Shown here in pieces: positions 1 to 8,127 of a stretch of 32,006 nucleotides of DNA. Source of the stretch: a bacterium (GTDB lineage: Bacteria; ARS69). A model generated the notes under the pieces. The model saw nothing but the letters and a program-made list of their open reading frames with translations. It had not been told where the DNA came from and made no database searches. Position 1 is the stretch's first letter. Each line of letters starts with the position of its first letter. The stretch covers positions 1 to 32,006 of the forward strand of contig JALGZR010000091.1 in NCBI GenBank assembly GCA_025774805.1, written 5' to 3'. The position numbers and the translations under genes are program-made.

Positions 1-162
1 TCTGGAAGGATTGGTTTCGTCGCTGATTCCTTTCTACCAGATCTGGAGCGCTTTTCAACATCTATATTACAAAGTCATATGCAAAACTCCCCTCCTTATC
101 CGTGGATCTGGGCTTAGGGTGACAAGGCAATGCCCTTTCCTACGGGATACACCACTGTCGGG

Positions 163-1467
163 TCAGACCAGGCGGTGGGTCTTTCCGATCGACCGGATCC
201 GATCCGCTTCGACGCCGGCGTCCTTGGCATACTCTGGCCAGCGCGCCACCGCGTCGGCCACTTCGTCGACGATCGCCGCGCACCGTCTCACACTCATCTC
301 TCGCCCCACGCTCAGCAGGTCGTCTCGCGTGATGTCATCTCGTTTGCCGTTGATCGACATCTGGTGGCGGCTGGTGAACCGGCCCGTGGGGTTGAACGCG
401 TAGATCACGTCGAACGCGGGCGAGAGTCGCCACACACCGCAGCGATCCATCAGGTAGGCGATGTTCTTGGTGTGGTCGTCCTGGTTCCGCGCGACCACGT
501 TGAACACCATGCGCCGGTACTGCTGCTCGGTGTCGTCGTAGGGCAGACGCAGGCGGCGCATGACCTGGAAGGCCTGCTCGTAGGAGTATCCGCCGGGTTC
601 GTTGAAGTCGTAGTGGGCCATGGCGCAAAGCGACTGTTGGTGAAGCTTCTCGTTCCCCGACGGCCGGTCGAACCGCCGCGTCATGAAGTGCGCGCGACCG
701 CCTTCTTCGAACATCCGGCACTCTGTCATGCGAATGCCGACCGCGGTGGCCATGTGGTAGTACCCGTACTCGATCCGTCCGTAGCCGGCCGGGTCGCCCA
801 GTTCGCGGTCCTTGACCCCGTCGAACTTGAGGATCCAGTGGTCGAAACCGGGCGGTGCTTCAACCTGACCGGTGCGCACGGCCTGGGTGGCGTCGTTCAA
901 CGCGATCACCGCCTTGGGTCGGCCGCCGCCGGCCGAGGTTCCCACGCGGATGATGTCCATCATCGCGTCGGTGGCGTCGTCGGTCAGGCTGGCGTCGAGG
1001 CGGGTACGCTCGTCGACCACCGCCTGCGCCAGCTCGACCAGCTCTCCCACCTCGACCGGCACCGACTGGTCGATCTTTTCGTTGATGACCGGCGAGAACT
1101 CCAGCGCGCCCGTTGCGCGCCTGCCGGTGTAGCACAGTCGTTCCACTGCGCTGAAGTCGCCGGGGTCGCGACCTTGCCAGGCCAGCCACGCGTCGATGAT
1201 GCGGTTGCCGAAACGGTCGGGCAACGCGTCGGCCAACATGCCGGGCAGCCCCAGATACGTCCGTCTGGGAAGGGTGCGAAACTCGAACCGCGCGTCGCCG
1301 CGACGGGCCTGGGCGATCGGCATCTCCAGCGGCGCCACGTCCAATCCGTGCTCGAGGAACCCGCGGTCGAACTCGAAGGTGGCAAACTCGCGCTCGTCAT
1401 CCCACGCGACGGCGCCGACCAGCATCCCCCGCATCTTGACGTAGGCGGTTTCGACTCGGTCGGCCAC
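163..1467 (-). CDS. hipA: HipA-family serine/threonine kinase toxin
   Basis: Toxin of a HipBA-type toxin-antitoxin pair. HipA proteins are cytoplasmic kinases with a PI3/4-kinase-like fold; E. coli HipA phosphorylates glutamyl-tRNA synthetase. Visible motifs: LPDRFGN (about residues 82-88, HipA N-terminal subdomain), GGGRPKA (180-186, the flexible phosphate-binding loop), ILKF (212-215, ATP lysine), NQDDHTKN (328-335, catalytic loop) and LSPAFDV (348-354, metal-binding Asp). All key residues are present, so the enzyme looks intact. I chose the GTG at 1467 because GGGGA lies 6 nt upstream, it follows the hipB stop by 2 nt, and it gives 434 residues, close to the usual 440. An in-frame TTG at 1473 is an alternative. 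The frame is open further upstream, but there it overlaps hipB and the residues look like a shadow. The true substrate is unknown. Confidence 0.93.
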   Translation of the reverse strand: MADRVETAYVKMRGMLVGAVAWDDEREFATFEFDRGFLEHGLDVAPLEMPIAQARRGDARFEFRTLPRRTYLGLPGMLADALPDRFGNRIIDAWLAWQGRDPGDFSAVERLCYTGRRATGALEFSPVINEKIDQSVPVEVGELVELAQAVVDERTRLDASLTDDATDAMMDIIRVGTSAGGGRPKAVIALNDATQAVRTGQVEAPPGFDHWILKFDGVKDRELGDPAGYGRIEYGYYHMATAVGIRMTECRMFEEGGRAHFMTRRFDRPSGNEKLHQQSLCAMAHYDFNEPGGYSYEQAFQVMRRLRLPYDDTEQQYRRMVFNVVARNQDDHTKNIAYLMDRCGVWRLSPAFDVIYAFNPTGRFTSRHQMSINGKRDDITRDDLLSVGREMSVRRCAAIVDEVADAVARWPEYAKDAGVEADRIRSIGKTHRLV

Positions 1468-1469
1468 GT

Positions 1470-1805
1470 TCAATCCCCGCCCGTCAATCGATCGTCGTCG
1501 CCGGTCGGCCGTCGCGACGCGCGTTGCCGCTCCCGTCCCTTCATGCGCGCCAGCTCCAACGGACTGAGACCAGACTCCGGCAAGAAGGCGTCCAACTCCC
1601 TCAGGCCACCCAAAGCCCGCAACACCTGAATCAGGGTGAGGACGCCAGCGGGCGCCCCTCGCTCGAGGTCGCTGACGGTGGTGCGGCTCAAGCCGGCCCG
1701 ATCGGCGAGTCGCTGCTGGGACAGGTTCTTGTCCAGCCGTCGGCGCCGCAGCCGCCGGCCGACCTCCTTGAGAATCGCCCGGTCGCTCATACTGTGGTAG
1801 TCCAT
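1470..1805 (-). CDS. hipB: HipB-like XRE-family antitoxin/repressor
   Basis: Short DNA-binding protein with a Cro/C1-type helix-turn-helix (LSQQRLADRAGLSRTTVSDLE, about residues 28-48), directly upstream of hipA and effectively coupled to it. HipB proteins bind and neutralise HipA and repress their own operon. The C-terminus is polar and arginine-rich, as expected for a disordered tail. Start choice: a TATAAT box at 1825-1830 on this strand rules out the longer frame that begins at 1952. The ATG at 1805 has GGGA 7 nt upstream and gives 111 residues; the ATG at 1790 (106 residues) is also possible. Confidence 0.88.
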   Translation of the reverse strand: MDYHSMSDRAILKEVGRRLRRRRLDKNLSQQRLADRAGLSRTTVSDLERGAPAGVLTLIQVLRALGGLRELDAFLPESGLSPLELARMKGRERQRASRRPTGDDDRLTGGD

Positions 1806-1823
1806 AATGTCGTCCCAGACAGT

Positions 1824-1913
1824 CATTATATGCCATATGGGGCTTCTGTGTTGTCTTTGCTGGTCAATATAAGGGGTATCGGTGCCCCTGGCAACCCTTG
1901 TGAGCATATAATG
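1824..1913. promoter_or_regulatory. hipBA operator region with two kinds of dyad
   Basis: The 10-mer CATTATATGC (1824-1833) recurs as its exact reverse complement GCATATAATG at 1904-1913, so the same box faces both ways 70 bp apart. The left copy carries the hipBA -10 box. Between them lies AGGGG-N8-CCCCT (1872-1889), an 18-bp dyad with 5-bp arms. E. coli HipB operators have the same 5-8-5 geometry (TATCC-N8-GGATA). I infer that these are autoregulatory HipB sites; binding is not shown. Confidence 0.45.
1825..1830 (-). promoter_or_regulatory. -10 box of the hipBA promoter
   Basis: Perfect TATAAT on the minus strand, 20-25 nt before the chosen hipB ATG, inside an AT-rich island (about 1800-1950). 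The hexamer 17 bp upstream (CAACAC) is a poor -35 box, so the promoter may depend on an extended or upstream element. Confidence 0.5.
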
Positions 1914-2069
1914 TCGTCTGTCGACATCAAAACAGCCACAAATACGAATCAATGATGTCTGTAATTGTCATTGAAGAGTACTGGAACCGCCCGAACTCGG
2001 CGCCAGAAGGGGGGGACGGCGAAGGGAATCGCTTCGCCGGCCTCCCTTGACACTTCCGCGCCTGCGTTC

Positions 2070-2250
2070 CTAGTCTGCGTTTCTCACCAGGCTCGTCGCG
2101 AGGCTGCGGCTCGTCGTGGCTGGCGAGGAGATGGGGTGCTTTCGCCCGAGTCGGGGCCGTAGCCCCGGCGCAGGGCGGAAGCGACGCAGCGACGAAGCCA
2201 GGCGCGGCGAGCCGCTGCCGCAGCAGAGGCTGGTGAGATACGCAGACTAG
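2070..2250. repeat. 181-bp imperfect palindromic element
   Basis: The ends CTAGTCTGCGTTTCTCACCAG-type arm (2070-2090) and its complement (2230-2250) match at 20 of 21 positions. Inside, a GCGGCTCG...CTGGC block on the left pairs with the right half, a CTTTCGCCC/GGGCGGAAG pair follows, and the apex is a perfect hairpin CGGGGC-CGTA-GCCCCG (2152-2167). The element is symmetrical about position 2160. It fills most of the gap between hipB and the amidase gene and holds no credible ORF. A TTGACA lies at 2047-2052 just outside it. It could be a REP/MITE-like mobile palindrome or a structured RNA. Confidence 0.7.
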
Positions 2251-2253
2251 TCT
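2223..2253 (+). repeat. Copy of a dispersed 31-bp repeat (right arm of the palindrome)
   Basis: This stretch, which includes GGTGAGATACGCAGACTAG at 2232-2250, matches 23167-23197 at 27 of 31 positions, with all four differences being transitions. A shorter relative is at 8045-8063, and the inverted partner is the left arm of the palindrome at 2070-2090. Confidence 0.65.
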
Positions 2254-2320
2254 GCCCTTCGTCCCGGCCCTCGGATCGCCGGGACGACGTCCGTCACACC
2301 CCCTCCGATCGGGAGCGATC

Positions 2321-3721
2321 GTGTCATCCCGCCCGCTCGATCACGGCTCCCCCCTGTCTCGGAGCTACCGGCCCGCGGCCCGCCCCTCGGCGGGAACGGG
2401 ACGGCTTGTCGCCGGCTTCGTCGTCGGCCTCCTCGCCGGTCTTGCGGTCGTGAGTCTTCCGGCCGTCGGGGGGGCCACCGACCTCCTCGCCGTACGCCAC
2501 TGGTCCGCCCCCGACCACACCCGGATCGTCGTGGACATCTCGGAGCCGACCGCCTATCTGCACCGGGCGCTCGACGATCCGCCCCGGATCGCGGTCGACA
2601 TCGCCGGAGGACGCTTTCTCTTTCCTCTCGATCCTATCCCGATCGACGACGGTCTGATCCGCCGCCTCCGATTCAACGTGCTCTCCAAAAGCGGCAAGGG
2701 ACAGGTCGTGCTCGATCTCGAGCAGTCGACCCCCTACGACGTGTTCGCGCTCGAGCCCTACCAGTCGAAGCCGAACCGGGTCGTGATCGACGTGAAGCGC
2801 CGGAGCGCGATCCCGCGTCCCCCCCCGGTGAAGCGGCCGCGCGTGGAGCAGGAGATCGGCCCGGAGGGCTTCGGCGACTTTCTCGTCATGATCGATCCGG
2901 GCCACGGTGGCGAGGACTCCGGACGCCGAAACCCCGACGGGACGAGGGAGAAGGTGCTCGCGCTCCAGTTCGCCCGCGACCTGAAGAAGACGCTCGACTC
3001 CCGACCCGGCTTCCGGGCCGACCTGACCCGGGACGGGGACTACTTCGTCAGCCTGCGGCGGCGCCGGGAGATCGCGGAGCGTCACGGGGCACACCTGTTC
3101 GTGAGCCTTCACTTCAACGCGGCGCCGTCCCGTTCCGCTCGGGGGACGGAGGTCTTCTTCGTCTCCCTCAAGGGAGCGACCTTGCGGGCCGTCCGGGAGC
3201 TCGTCCAGGCGGAGAACTCGGCCGACCTCGTGGGCGGACTCCCGCCCGCCGACCGGGAGACCCAGGACGACCTCACGAAGATGCTCGTGGACCTCCGGCA
3301 GTCCGACTCGGTCGAGCGGAGCCAGCAGCTCGCCCTGGCCCTGACCGATCGGGTGGGAGAGGTGCGCGGGGTGCGTACCCGGCCGGTCAAGCAGGCGGGC
3401 TTCGCGGTGCTCAAGTCGCTGTTCATTCCGGCCGTCCTCGTGGAGATCGCCTTTCTCTCGAACCCTCAGGACCTGCGTTTCGTGAAGTCGAAGCGGAACC
3501 GGGAGCGCTACGTGGACGCGATGGCGGACGGGATCGTGAACTACTGCGAGACGGTCGAGATCCCGCGGCTCGGATGGAGGGTCCACACGGTGAGGCAGGG
3601 CGACTCCCTCTCGAAGATCGCGCACGTCTACGCGATGAGCCTCGACTCGCTCCGCGAGGCGAACGAGATCACGGGGGACAAGATCCGCGTGGGACAGAAG
3701 CTGCGCGTTCGCCCCCGGTAG
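2321..3721 (+). CDS. N-acetylmuramoyl-L-alanine amidase (AMIN, Amidase_3, LysM)
   Basis: Exported zinc amidase that cuts the bond between MurNAc and the stem peptide of peptidoglycan, typically during cell separation. In order: a basic N-terminus and membrane/signal segment (about 28-50), an AMIN localisation domain (about 55-160), a proline-rich linker, an Amidase_3 catalytic domain (about 187-408) and a C-terminal LysM peptidoglycan-binding domain (about 420-465). Zinc-site residues are visible as IDPGHGG (H195), the REK glutamate (E210) and SLHFNA (H264), with the catalytic glutamate in VEIAFLSN (E375). GTG start with GGGAG 5 nt upstream. The C-terminal LysM is an add-on compared with E. 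coli AmiB/AmiC. Confidence 0.93.
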   Translation: MSSRPLDHGSPLSRSYRPAARPSAGTGRLVAGFVVGLLAGLAVVSLPAVGGATDLLAVRHWSAPDHTRIVVDISEPTAYLHRALDDPPRIAVDIAGGRFLFPLDPIPIDDGLIRRLRFNVLSKSGKGQVVLDLEQSTPYDVFALEPYQSKPNRVVIDVKRRSAIPRPPPVKRPRVEQEIGPEGFGDFLVMIDPGHGGEDSGRRNPDGTREKVLALQFARDLKKTLDSRPGFRADLTRDGDYFVSLRRRREIAERHGAHLFVSLHFNAAPSRSARGTEVFFVSLKGATLRAVRELVQAENSADLVGGLPPADRETQDDLTKMLVDLRQSDSVERSQQLALALTDRVGEVRGVRTRPVKQAGFAVLKSLFIPAVLVEIAFLSNPQDLRFVKSKRNRERYVDAMADGIVNYCETVEIPRLGWRVHTVRQGDSLSKIAHVYAMSLDSLREANEITGDKIRVGQKLRVRPR

Positions 3722-3729
3722 GTGCCGCC

Positions 3730-4155
3730 ATGATCCGCGTGACCCCGGCGATCTCGATCTCCGAGAGCGATCTGCACTTCGACTACATCCGCGCGTCGGG
3801 ACCGGGGGGGCAGAACGTCAACAAAGTCGCGACCGCGGCGCAGCTCCGTTTCGACGTGCGGGGTTGCGCCTCCCTCCCGGTCGACGTGCAGGATCGACTG
3901 CTGAAGCTCGCGGGGGGCAAGGCGACCGCCGACGGAACGATCGTGATCACGGCCCGGCGCTTCCGCGCCCGGGAGAAGAACCGGCAGGACGCGATCTCCC
4001 GTCTCGTGGATCTCCTGCGCCGGGCGGCGACGTCTCCGAAGCGGCGCCGCCGCACGCGGCCGACGGCGGAATCGCGACGCCGGCGGCTCGAGGAGAAGCG
4101 CCGGCGGTCCCGGACCAAAGAGGGACGGCGGGCGGTCCCGTACGAGGAGGACTGA
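3730..4155 (+). CDS. arfB: ArfB/YaeJ-like peptidyl-tRNA hydrolase (ribosome rescue)
   Basis: Release-factor-like protein of 141 residues, the size of E. coli ArfB. It carries the GGQ catalytic motif in SGPGGQNVNKV near residues 24-34, whose glutamine places water for hydrolysis of peptidyl-tRNA on stalled ribosomes. The highly basic C-terminal tail (runs of Arg and Lys from about residue 103) fits the family's mRNA-channel-binding tail. There is no codon-recognition domain, so it is not RF1 or RF2. The ATG lies 8 nt after the amidase stop. A frame that opens further upstream overlaps the amidase and is not needed. Confidence 0.9.
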   Translation: MIRVTPAISISESDLHFDYIRASGPGGQNVNKVATAAQLRFDVRGCASLPVDVQDRLLKLAGGKATADGTIVITARRFRAREKNRQDAISRLVDLLRRAATSPKRRRRTRPTAESRRRRLEEKRRRSRTKEGRRAVPYEED

Positions 4156-4173
4156 CGGCCGCATCGGGAATGA

Positions 4174-4194
4174 CGGGTCGGGGAGACCGACCCG
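4174..4194 (+). terminator. Stem-loop after arfB
   Basis: Perfect 8-bp stem CGGGTCGG / CCGACCCG with a GGAGA loop, 18 nt after the arfB stop. There is no T-run after it, so it is an atypical terminator or a processing hairpin. Confidence 0.4.
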
Positions 4195-4319
4195 ACGAAG
4201 ACACGACAAAAACACGATCTTCGCGGCACGGCATTTGGGCTATGATCAAAGAGACCCCCGGGCCGCCCCCATCGATCGTATCCCCCCCTCACCCCGCCAC
4301 GAGTCATCGAGGGAGCCGA

Positions 4320-5432
4320 ATGGCCATCGAGGGCGCCAAAGAGCTGAGCACGGTGCTGTCCGCCATCCGGAAGGGCCGGACGAAACCGGTCTATGTCGTG
4401 CACGGCTCCGAGGGATATCTCGTGCGGACGGCCGCCGACGCGCTCGCCAACGCCCTGGCCGAGGGCTCGGGCGCGGAGGTGGTCCGCATCGACGCGGCCG
4501 GCCGATCGCCGGAGACCCTGCTCGAGGAGGTGGCGTCGCCGACGCTGTTCGCTCCGGGAACGGTGGCGCTCCTCAGGAACTTTTCCCACCTGCTCACGGG
4601 AGAGAGCGCCGATCGTCTTCTCGCCGGGATCGACGCCGGACTCGGGGAGAGCAATTTCCTCGTCTTCGTCGCGGCCGGCGACGGACCCGCGGACAAGATC
4701 GACAAGAGGTTCAAGGGCACGAAGGGGCTCCTCGCACGGGGGGCGGCGATCGAGCTGAATACCCAGAAGCCAGAGCACCTCGCGGTATGGCTGAGCGAGA
4801 AGGCGGCCGAGGAGGGCAAGGTCCTGGAGCCGGACGCGGCGACCCTCCTCCTGGAGCGGGCCGGCAGAGACATGGAGACGCTGCGCCGGGAGCTCGACAA
4901 GGCGCTGCTCTTCTGCCTCGACCAGAAGCGGATCGCGGCCGACGATCTGGAGAAGCTGATCGGCAGGTCCCGCGAGGACGCGGTCTGGGATGTCGGTGAG
5001 GCGGTCGCGTCCCGGGATCCGGTGCGCGCCATGGCCCTCCTCGACGATCTCCTCGACGCGGGAACGTATCCCCTCGCCATTCTCACGCTGCTCATCCGTC
5101 AGACCCGCCATCTCCTCCAGGCCCGGCTGCTCTGGGAGGGGGCCGGGCGCCCCTCCTTCGGGGACTACCGCTCCTTCCAGTCGCGGGTCGCTTCCGCCGG
5201 CGAGAGCGGGGCCTTCGGCCGGGGTGCCGACGACGTGACGACGATCCACCCCTTCGCCCGATTCAAGCGATTCGAGGCCGCGCGCCGTCGAAGCGTCGGG
5301 GAGCTGCGCGCGGTGCTGTCGCGACTCTGCCGAGCCGACCGGGAGGCGAAGACCGGAGTGGCGGCGGGTCCGCGAGAGGTGCTCGAGGAGCTCGTGCTCG
5401 ATCTGTGCGCCCGCGGGTCGAGGGCGGCATGA
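4320..5432 (+). CDS. holA: DNA polymerase III subunit delta
   Basis: Delta subunit of the clamp loader, which opens the beta sliding clamp during replication. The 370-residue length, the early KPVYVVHGSEGYLVR segment and the helical C-terminal half (TYPLAILTLLIRQTRHLLQA) are typical of HolA. The ATG at 4320 has GAGGGAG upstream; the longer open frame overlaps arfB. A weak TATGAT at 4241-4246 could be its -10 box. The stop overlaps the start of holB (ATGA), so the two clamp-loader subunits appear translationally coupled. The direct holA-holB pairing supports the assignment. Confidence 0.9.
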   Translation: MAIEGAKELSTVLSAIRKGRTKPVYVVHGSEGYLVRTAADALANALAEGSGAEVVRIDAAGRSPETLLEEVASPTLFAPGTVALLRNFSHLLTGESADRLLAGIDAGLGESNFLVFVAAGDGPADKIDKRFKGTKGLLARGAAIELNTQKPEHLAVWLSEKAAEEGKVLEPDAATLLLERAGRDMETLRRELDKALLFCLDQKRIAADDLEKLIGRSREDAVWDVGEAVASRDPVRAMALLDDLLDAGTYPLAILTLLIRQTRHLLQARLLWEGAGRPSFGDYRSFQSRVASAGESGAFGRGADDVTTIHPFARFKRFEAARRRSVGELRAVLSRLCRADREAKTGVAAGPREVLEELVLDLCARGSRAA

Positions 5433-6799
5433 GGCGACGCCCTTCCACCGATCGTGACGCGCCCCTCGACGGCTCGATCCTCGGACACCGGAACGTGCAG
5501 GCCGCCCTCGACGCCGCCGTGCGCACCGATCGTCTCCCGCACGCCCTGCTCTTCACCGGCCCCGAAGGGGTGGGCAAGAGAACGCTGGCGACGGCGCTCG
5601 CCCGCCGTCTCGTCGCGGGGGACGACGCGGGGGAGACGGAGCGATTCGACCGGGGCGCGCACGAGCGGTTCCTCCTCTACTCCGACCTGGAGAAACCGCT
5701 TCCGGTGCGCCGGGGCGATCTCCTCGGTCCCGATCTCGACGAGGCGGGGCTCCTCGCCGCCTACCGGACTCTCGAGGAGGAGGAATGGATCCGCGGGATC
5801 TCGGACGCCTCCGGAGAGGAGGCGATCGATCTCCTCGTCCGGAACCCGGAGAGGTACACCGGCCGCAAGGGCATTCCGTTCGCCGAGGTCCTCGAGAGGG
5901 AGCTCGGGGTGCTGGAGCGCTCCCGGCGATCGAGTCCCGCCGCGGTCGCGGTGGCGCGCCGCCTCTTCTCCGTCGGGACCTCCCACGCGCCCTACCGCCG
6001 GAGCCTGGGCATCGAGCGGATCAACGGGAAGGGCGACGGGGCCCTGTTCCGCAACGTGAGCGCGTTCCTCAAGACGGCGGGCGGCGGGGGATGGCGCGTC
6101 GCGATTCTCGACGACGCCCAGAAGATGACGGACGCCGCCGAGAACGCGTTCCTCAAGACCCTGGAGGAGCCGCCCCCCGACACCCTGTTGATCCTGGTCA
6201 CTTCCGAGCCCCTGTCCCTCCTGCCCACGACCCTCTCCCGCTGCGCCCGGGTCGTGTTCGACGCCCTCCCCCCGGAGGATCTGGCGGGTTTCCTCACGAG
6301 GACCCAAGGGGTCCCGGAGAACGAGGCGCCGCTCGTCGCGGCGCTCGCGGAGGGGAGCCTGGGGCGGGCGCTCGAGCTCCTCGGCCTCGACTTCTCCGGA
6401 CGCCGGGAGCTCGTCGTGAAGATCCTCGAGGCGATCGGCCGGGGCGATCTGGCGGACGCCCTCGCGCGAACCGGGGCCTGTCTCGCGAACGCCGCGGCCG
6501 AGGCGACGGAGCGACCGCGGGACCGGGAGCGGCACGAGGCGCGGCTCTTGCTCGAGCTTCTCGCCCTGGGGCTGCGGGACGTGATCCTCGCCCGCGCCGC
6601 CCCGACGGTTCCTCCTATCAGCGGGATCGACGCCGACCTCGCCGCCGAGCTGACGACCCGCCATCCCGCCGAGACCTGGGAAGAGCTCTTCGCCCGGACG
6701 GAGCTCGCCCGCTCCGACCTCGCCGCGAACGTTGAGCCCCGCCTCGCGATCGAGGCGCTCTTCGCGGACGCTTTTCCCGCGGGGGAGCCCGTCTCGTGA
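5429..6799 (+). CDS. holB: DNA polymerase III subunit delta-prime (AAA+)
   Basis: Clamp-loader AAA+ subunit. Walker A is GPEGVGKR (about 44-51), the Walker B-like strand is VAILDDAQKM (about 224-233), and the conserved KTLEEPP (243-249) and LSRC arginine-finger motif (269-272) follow. The ATG at 5429 overlaps the holA stop. A stretch of more than 100 residues between Walker A and Walker B (about 65-205) is longer than in E. coli delta-prime, and the usual zinc-binding cysteine cluster is not seen. DnaX is an alternative, but the weak P-loop context and operon partner favour delta-prime. Confidence 0.85.
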   Translation: MRRRPSTDRDAPLDGSILGHRNVQAALDAAVRTDRLPHALLFTGPEGVGKRTLATALARRLVAGDDAGETERFDRGAHERFLLYSDLEKPLPVRRGDLLGPDLDEAGLLAAYRTLEEEEWIRGISDASGEEAIDLLVRNPERYTGRKGIPFAEVLERELGVLERSRRSSPAAVAVARRLFSVGTSHAPYRRSLGIERINGKGDGALFRNVSAFLKTAGGGGWRVAILDDAQKMTDAAENAFLKTLEEPPPDTLLILVTSEPLSLLPTTLSRCARVVFDALPPEDLAGFLTRTQGVPENEAPLVAALAEGSLGRALELLGLDFSGRRELVVKILEAIGRGDLADALARTGACLANAAAEATERPRDRERHEARLLLELLALGLRDVILARAAPTVPPISGIDADLAAELTTRHPAETWEELFARTELARSDLAANVEPRLAIEALFADAFPAGEPVS

Positions 6800-7497
6800 G
6801 CCGCCGACCCGTTCTTTCGAGGGAACTCCCCGCGCTCGGCGCGCGGGCGGCTCTGCTCGTTCTCGTCGCGGGGACGCCGGGAGGATGCGGGGACACGGCC
6901 CGGGAAGACCTCGAGCGGTACGACCGGGCGATGCGCGAAGAGGAAGAGGCTCGGAGCAACAGCTTCCCCGACGCGACGATGATCCGATTCCGGGAGGTGC
7001 GGAGCGAAGGATTCGAACGGGAGAGCTGGGAGCTGGAGGTGCTTCAGATGGGGGACGACATCCGGCTCCGGGGCTCGATCCGGACCGCCGGATCGTCCGT
7101 GCCGATCTACCAGAGGATGGGCTCGACGGAGTTCTCGAAGCTCTGGACCTGGCTCGAGAGATTCCCGCTCGACGGACATCGCGTCGCGGTCCGGGAGACG
7201 GTGCCGGAGGAGGACTGGGAGAAGACGTTCGAGCTCGACGTGGTCCTCGGACCCGACCGGCGACTGCTGTGCCGGAACACGTGGACGCGCCCCCTGCAGG
7301 AGACCGACTGGGTCCGGCTGGTGGAAGACCATCTGCACGCCATGACCCTCAGCCTCGCGGAGAAAGAGGTCGGCCGGATGGAGTCCGAACCCGAGGCGGT
7401 CCCCACGCCCGCCCCGGCCGAGACGCTCCGCGCGATGGAGGCACTCGGCCTGGACGTGCCGCCCCCCCCTCCCGAGACCCCTCGTCCCGATGAGTGA
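6796..7497 (+). CDS. Probable lipoprotein of unknown function
   Basis: No family recognised. 233 residues: a short N-terminus with a hydrophobic stretch (ALLVLVAGTPGGC, about 20-32) ending in a Cys, which could be a lipoprotein signal, although the residue at -3 (Pro) is unusual. The rest is soluble and acidic with a mixed alpha/beta look, and the C-terminus is proline-rich. The GTG start overlaps the holB stop by 4 nt (GTGA), and the next gene starts 8 nt before this stop, so it belongs to the same transcript. Confidence 0.7.
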   Translation: MSRRPVLSRELPALGARAALLVLVAGTPGGCGDTAREDLERYDRAMREEEEARSNSFPDATMIRFREVRSEGFERESWELEVLQMGDDIRLRGSIRTAGSSVPIYQRMGSTEFSKLWTWLERFPLDGHRVAVRETVPEEDWEKTFELDVVLGPDRRLLCRNTWTRPLQETDWVRLVEDHLHAMTLSLAEKEVGRMESEPEAVPTPAPAETLRAMEALGLDVPPPPPETPRPDE

Positions 7498-7951
7498 GCC
7501 TCTTCGAGAGGACCGTGCCCACGCCCTCTCCATCCCGCGTCTCGTCGTGGACACGAATCTGTTCGTGGGGCTCCTCTTTCGGCCCGAGTCCCCGGGTCCG
7601 CGCGGGATCTGGGAGGCCGTACTCTCCGGCCGGGCTCGGCTCGTGCTGTCCCCCCCGGTTCTGCGGGAGCTCCGCGCGACCTTTCGGCGCCTGCCCGTGG
7701 AGTCCGCTCGGAAGCGGGAGATCCTCGACCGACTGGAGGACCCGTCGCTCGTCGAGTGCCGGGAGGCCGTCGAGGACTCCGGCTTTCGATGCGCCGACCC
7801 GGAAGATGACAAGTTCCTCCACCTCGCCCTGGCCGCGGACGCCGACGCTCTGGTCACATCGGACCGCGCTCTTCTCGCGGTCGAAGGATTCCCGGTTCCG
7901 ATCTTGAAGAGCGGTCAATGGCTGCGGCGGCACGGCCGAGAGCAAGAGTAG
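7490..7951 (+). CDS. PIN-domain ribonuclease (orphan toxin-like)
   Basis: 153 residues with the PIN-domain acidic set: D21 in VVDTN, E60 in VLREL, D106/D107 in PEDDKFLHLA and D125 in VTSDRALL. These coordinate divalent metal for RNA cleavage in the family. It resembles the COG1569-type PIN proteins. No antitoxin-like small DNA-binding gene lies beside it, so it may be a solitary nuclease rather than a toxin-antitoxin member. Its ATG overlaps the end of the preceding gene by 8 nt. Confidence 0.82.
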   Translation: MSEPLREDRAHALSIPRLVVDTNLFVGLLFRPESPGPRGIWEAVLSGRARLVLSPPVLRELRATFRRLPVESARKREILDRLEDPSLVECREAVEDSGFRCADPEDDKFLHLALAADADALVTSDRALLAVEGFPVPILKSGQWLRRHGREQE

Positions 7952-8044
7952 ACGGCATGTCCCCCCGGGCTCGGCTGCGCTGCGGGGCGGCGGACTCCGA
8001 GGAACTCCGAGGTGTCGACACGGTGGCGGGCTTGCCGCGAGACC

Positions 8045-8063
8045 GGTGAGAACCGCAGACCAG
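8045..8063 (+). repeat. Third copy of the dispersed GGTGAGA...GCAGAC repeat
   Basis: GGTGAGAACCGCAGACCAG differs from the 2232-2250 copy at three of 19 positions. Like that copy it sits about 65-70 bp before a plus-strand start codon. No inverted partner is seen nearby. Confidence 0.4.
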
Positions 8064-8127
8064 ACGCCCGTTGTGCCTCCGGGAGCCACCGGAGTACATT
8101 CGATCATCCCCCGAAAGGAACCGTGCC

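Noticed and set aside
130-1629. Long plus-strand open frame across hipA
   Set aside because: It is antisense to a gene with all HipA motifs, and its residues are biased toward His, Val, Arg and Asp as expected for a GC-rich shadow. The same applies to the other long antisense frames opposite the amidase, holA/holB, kinase, hydroxylase and propeller genes.
1907-1912. Plus-strand TATAAT as a promoter for the right-hand side
   Set aside because: No -35 hexamer is found at 16-18 bp, and no gene begins until 2321; it is better explained as half of the inverted box pair.
1965-2162. 65-residue ORF in the hipB-amidase gap
   Set aside because: Most of it runs through the palindromic element, composition is Arg/Ala-rich and there is no ribosome-binding site.
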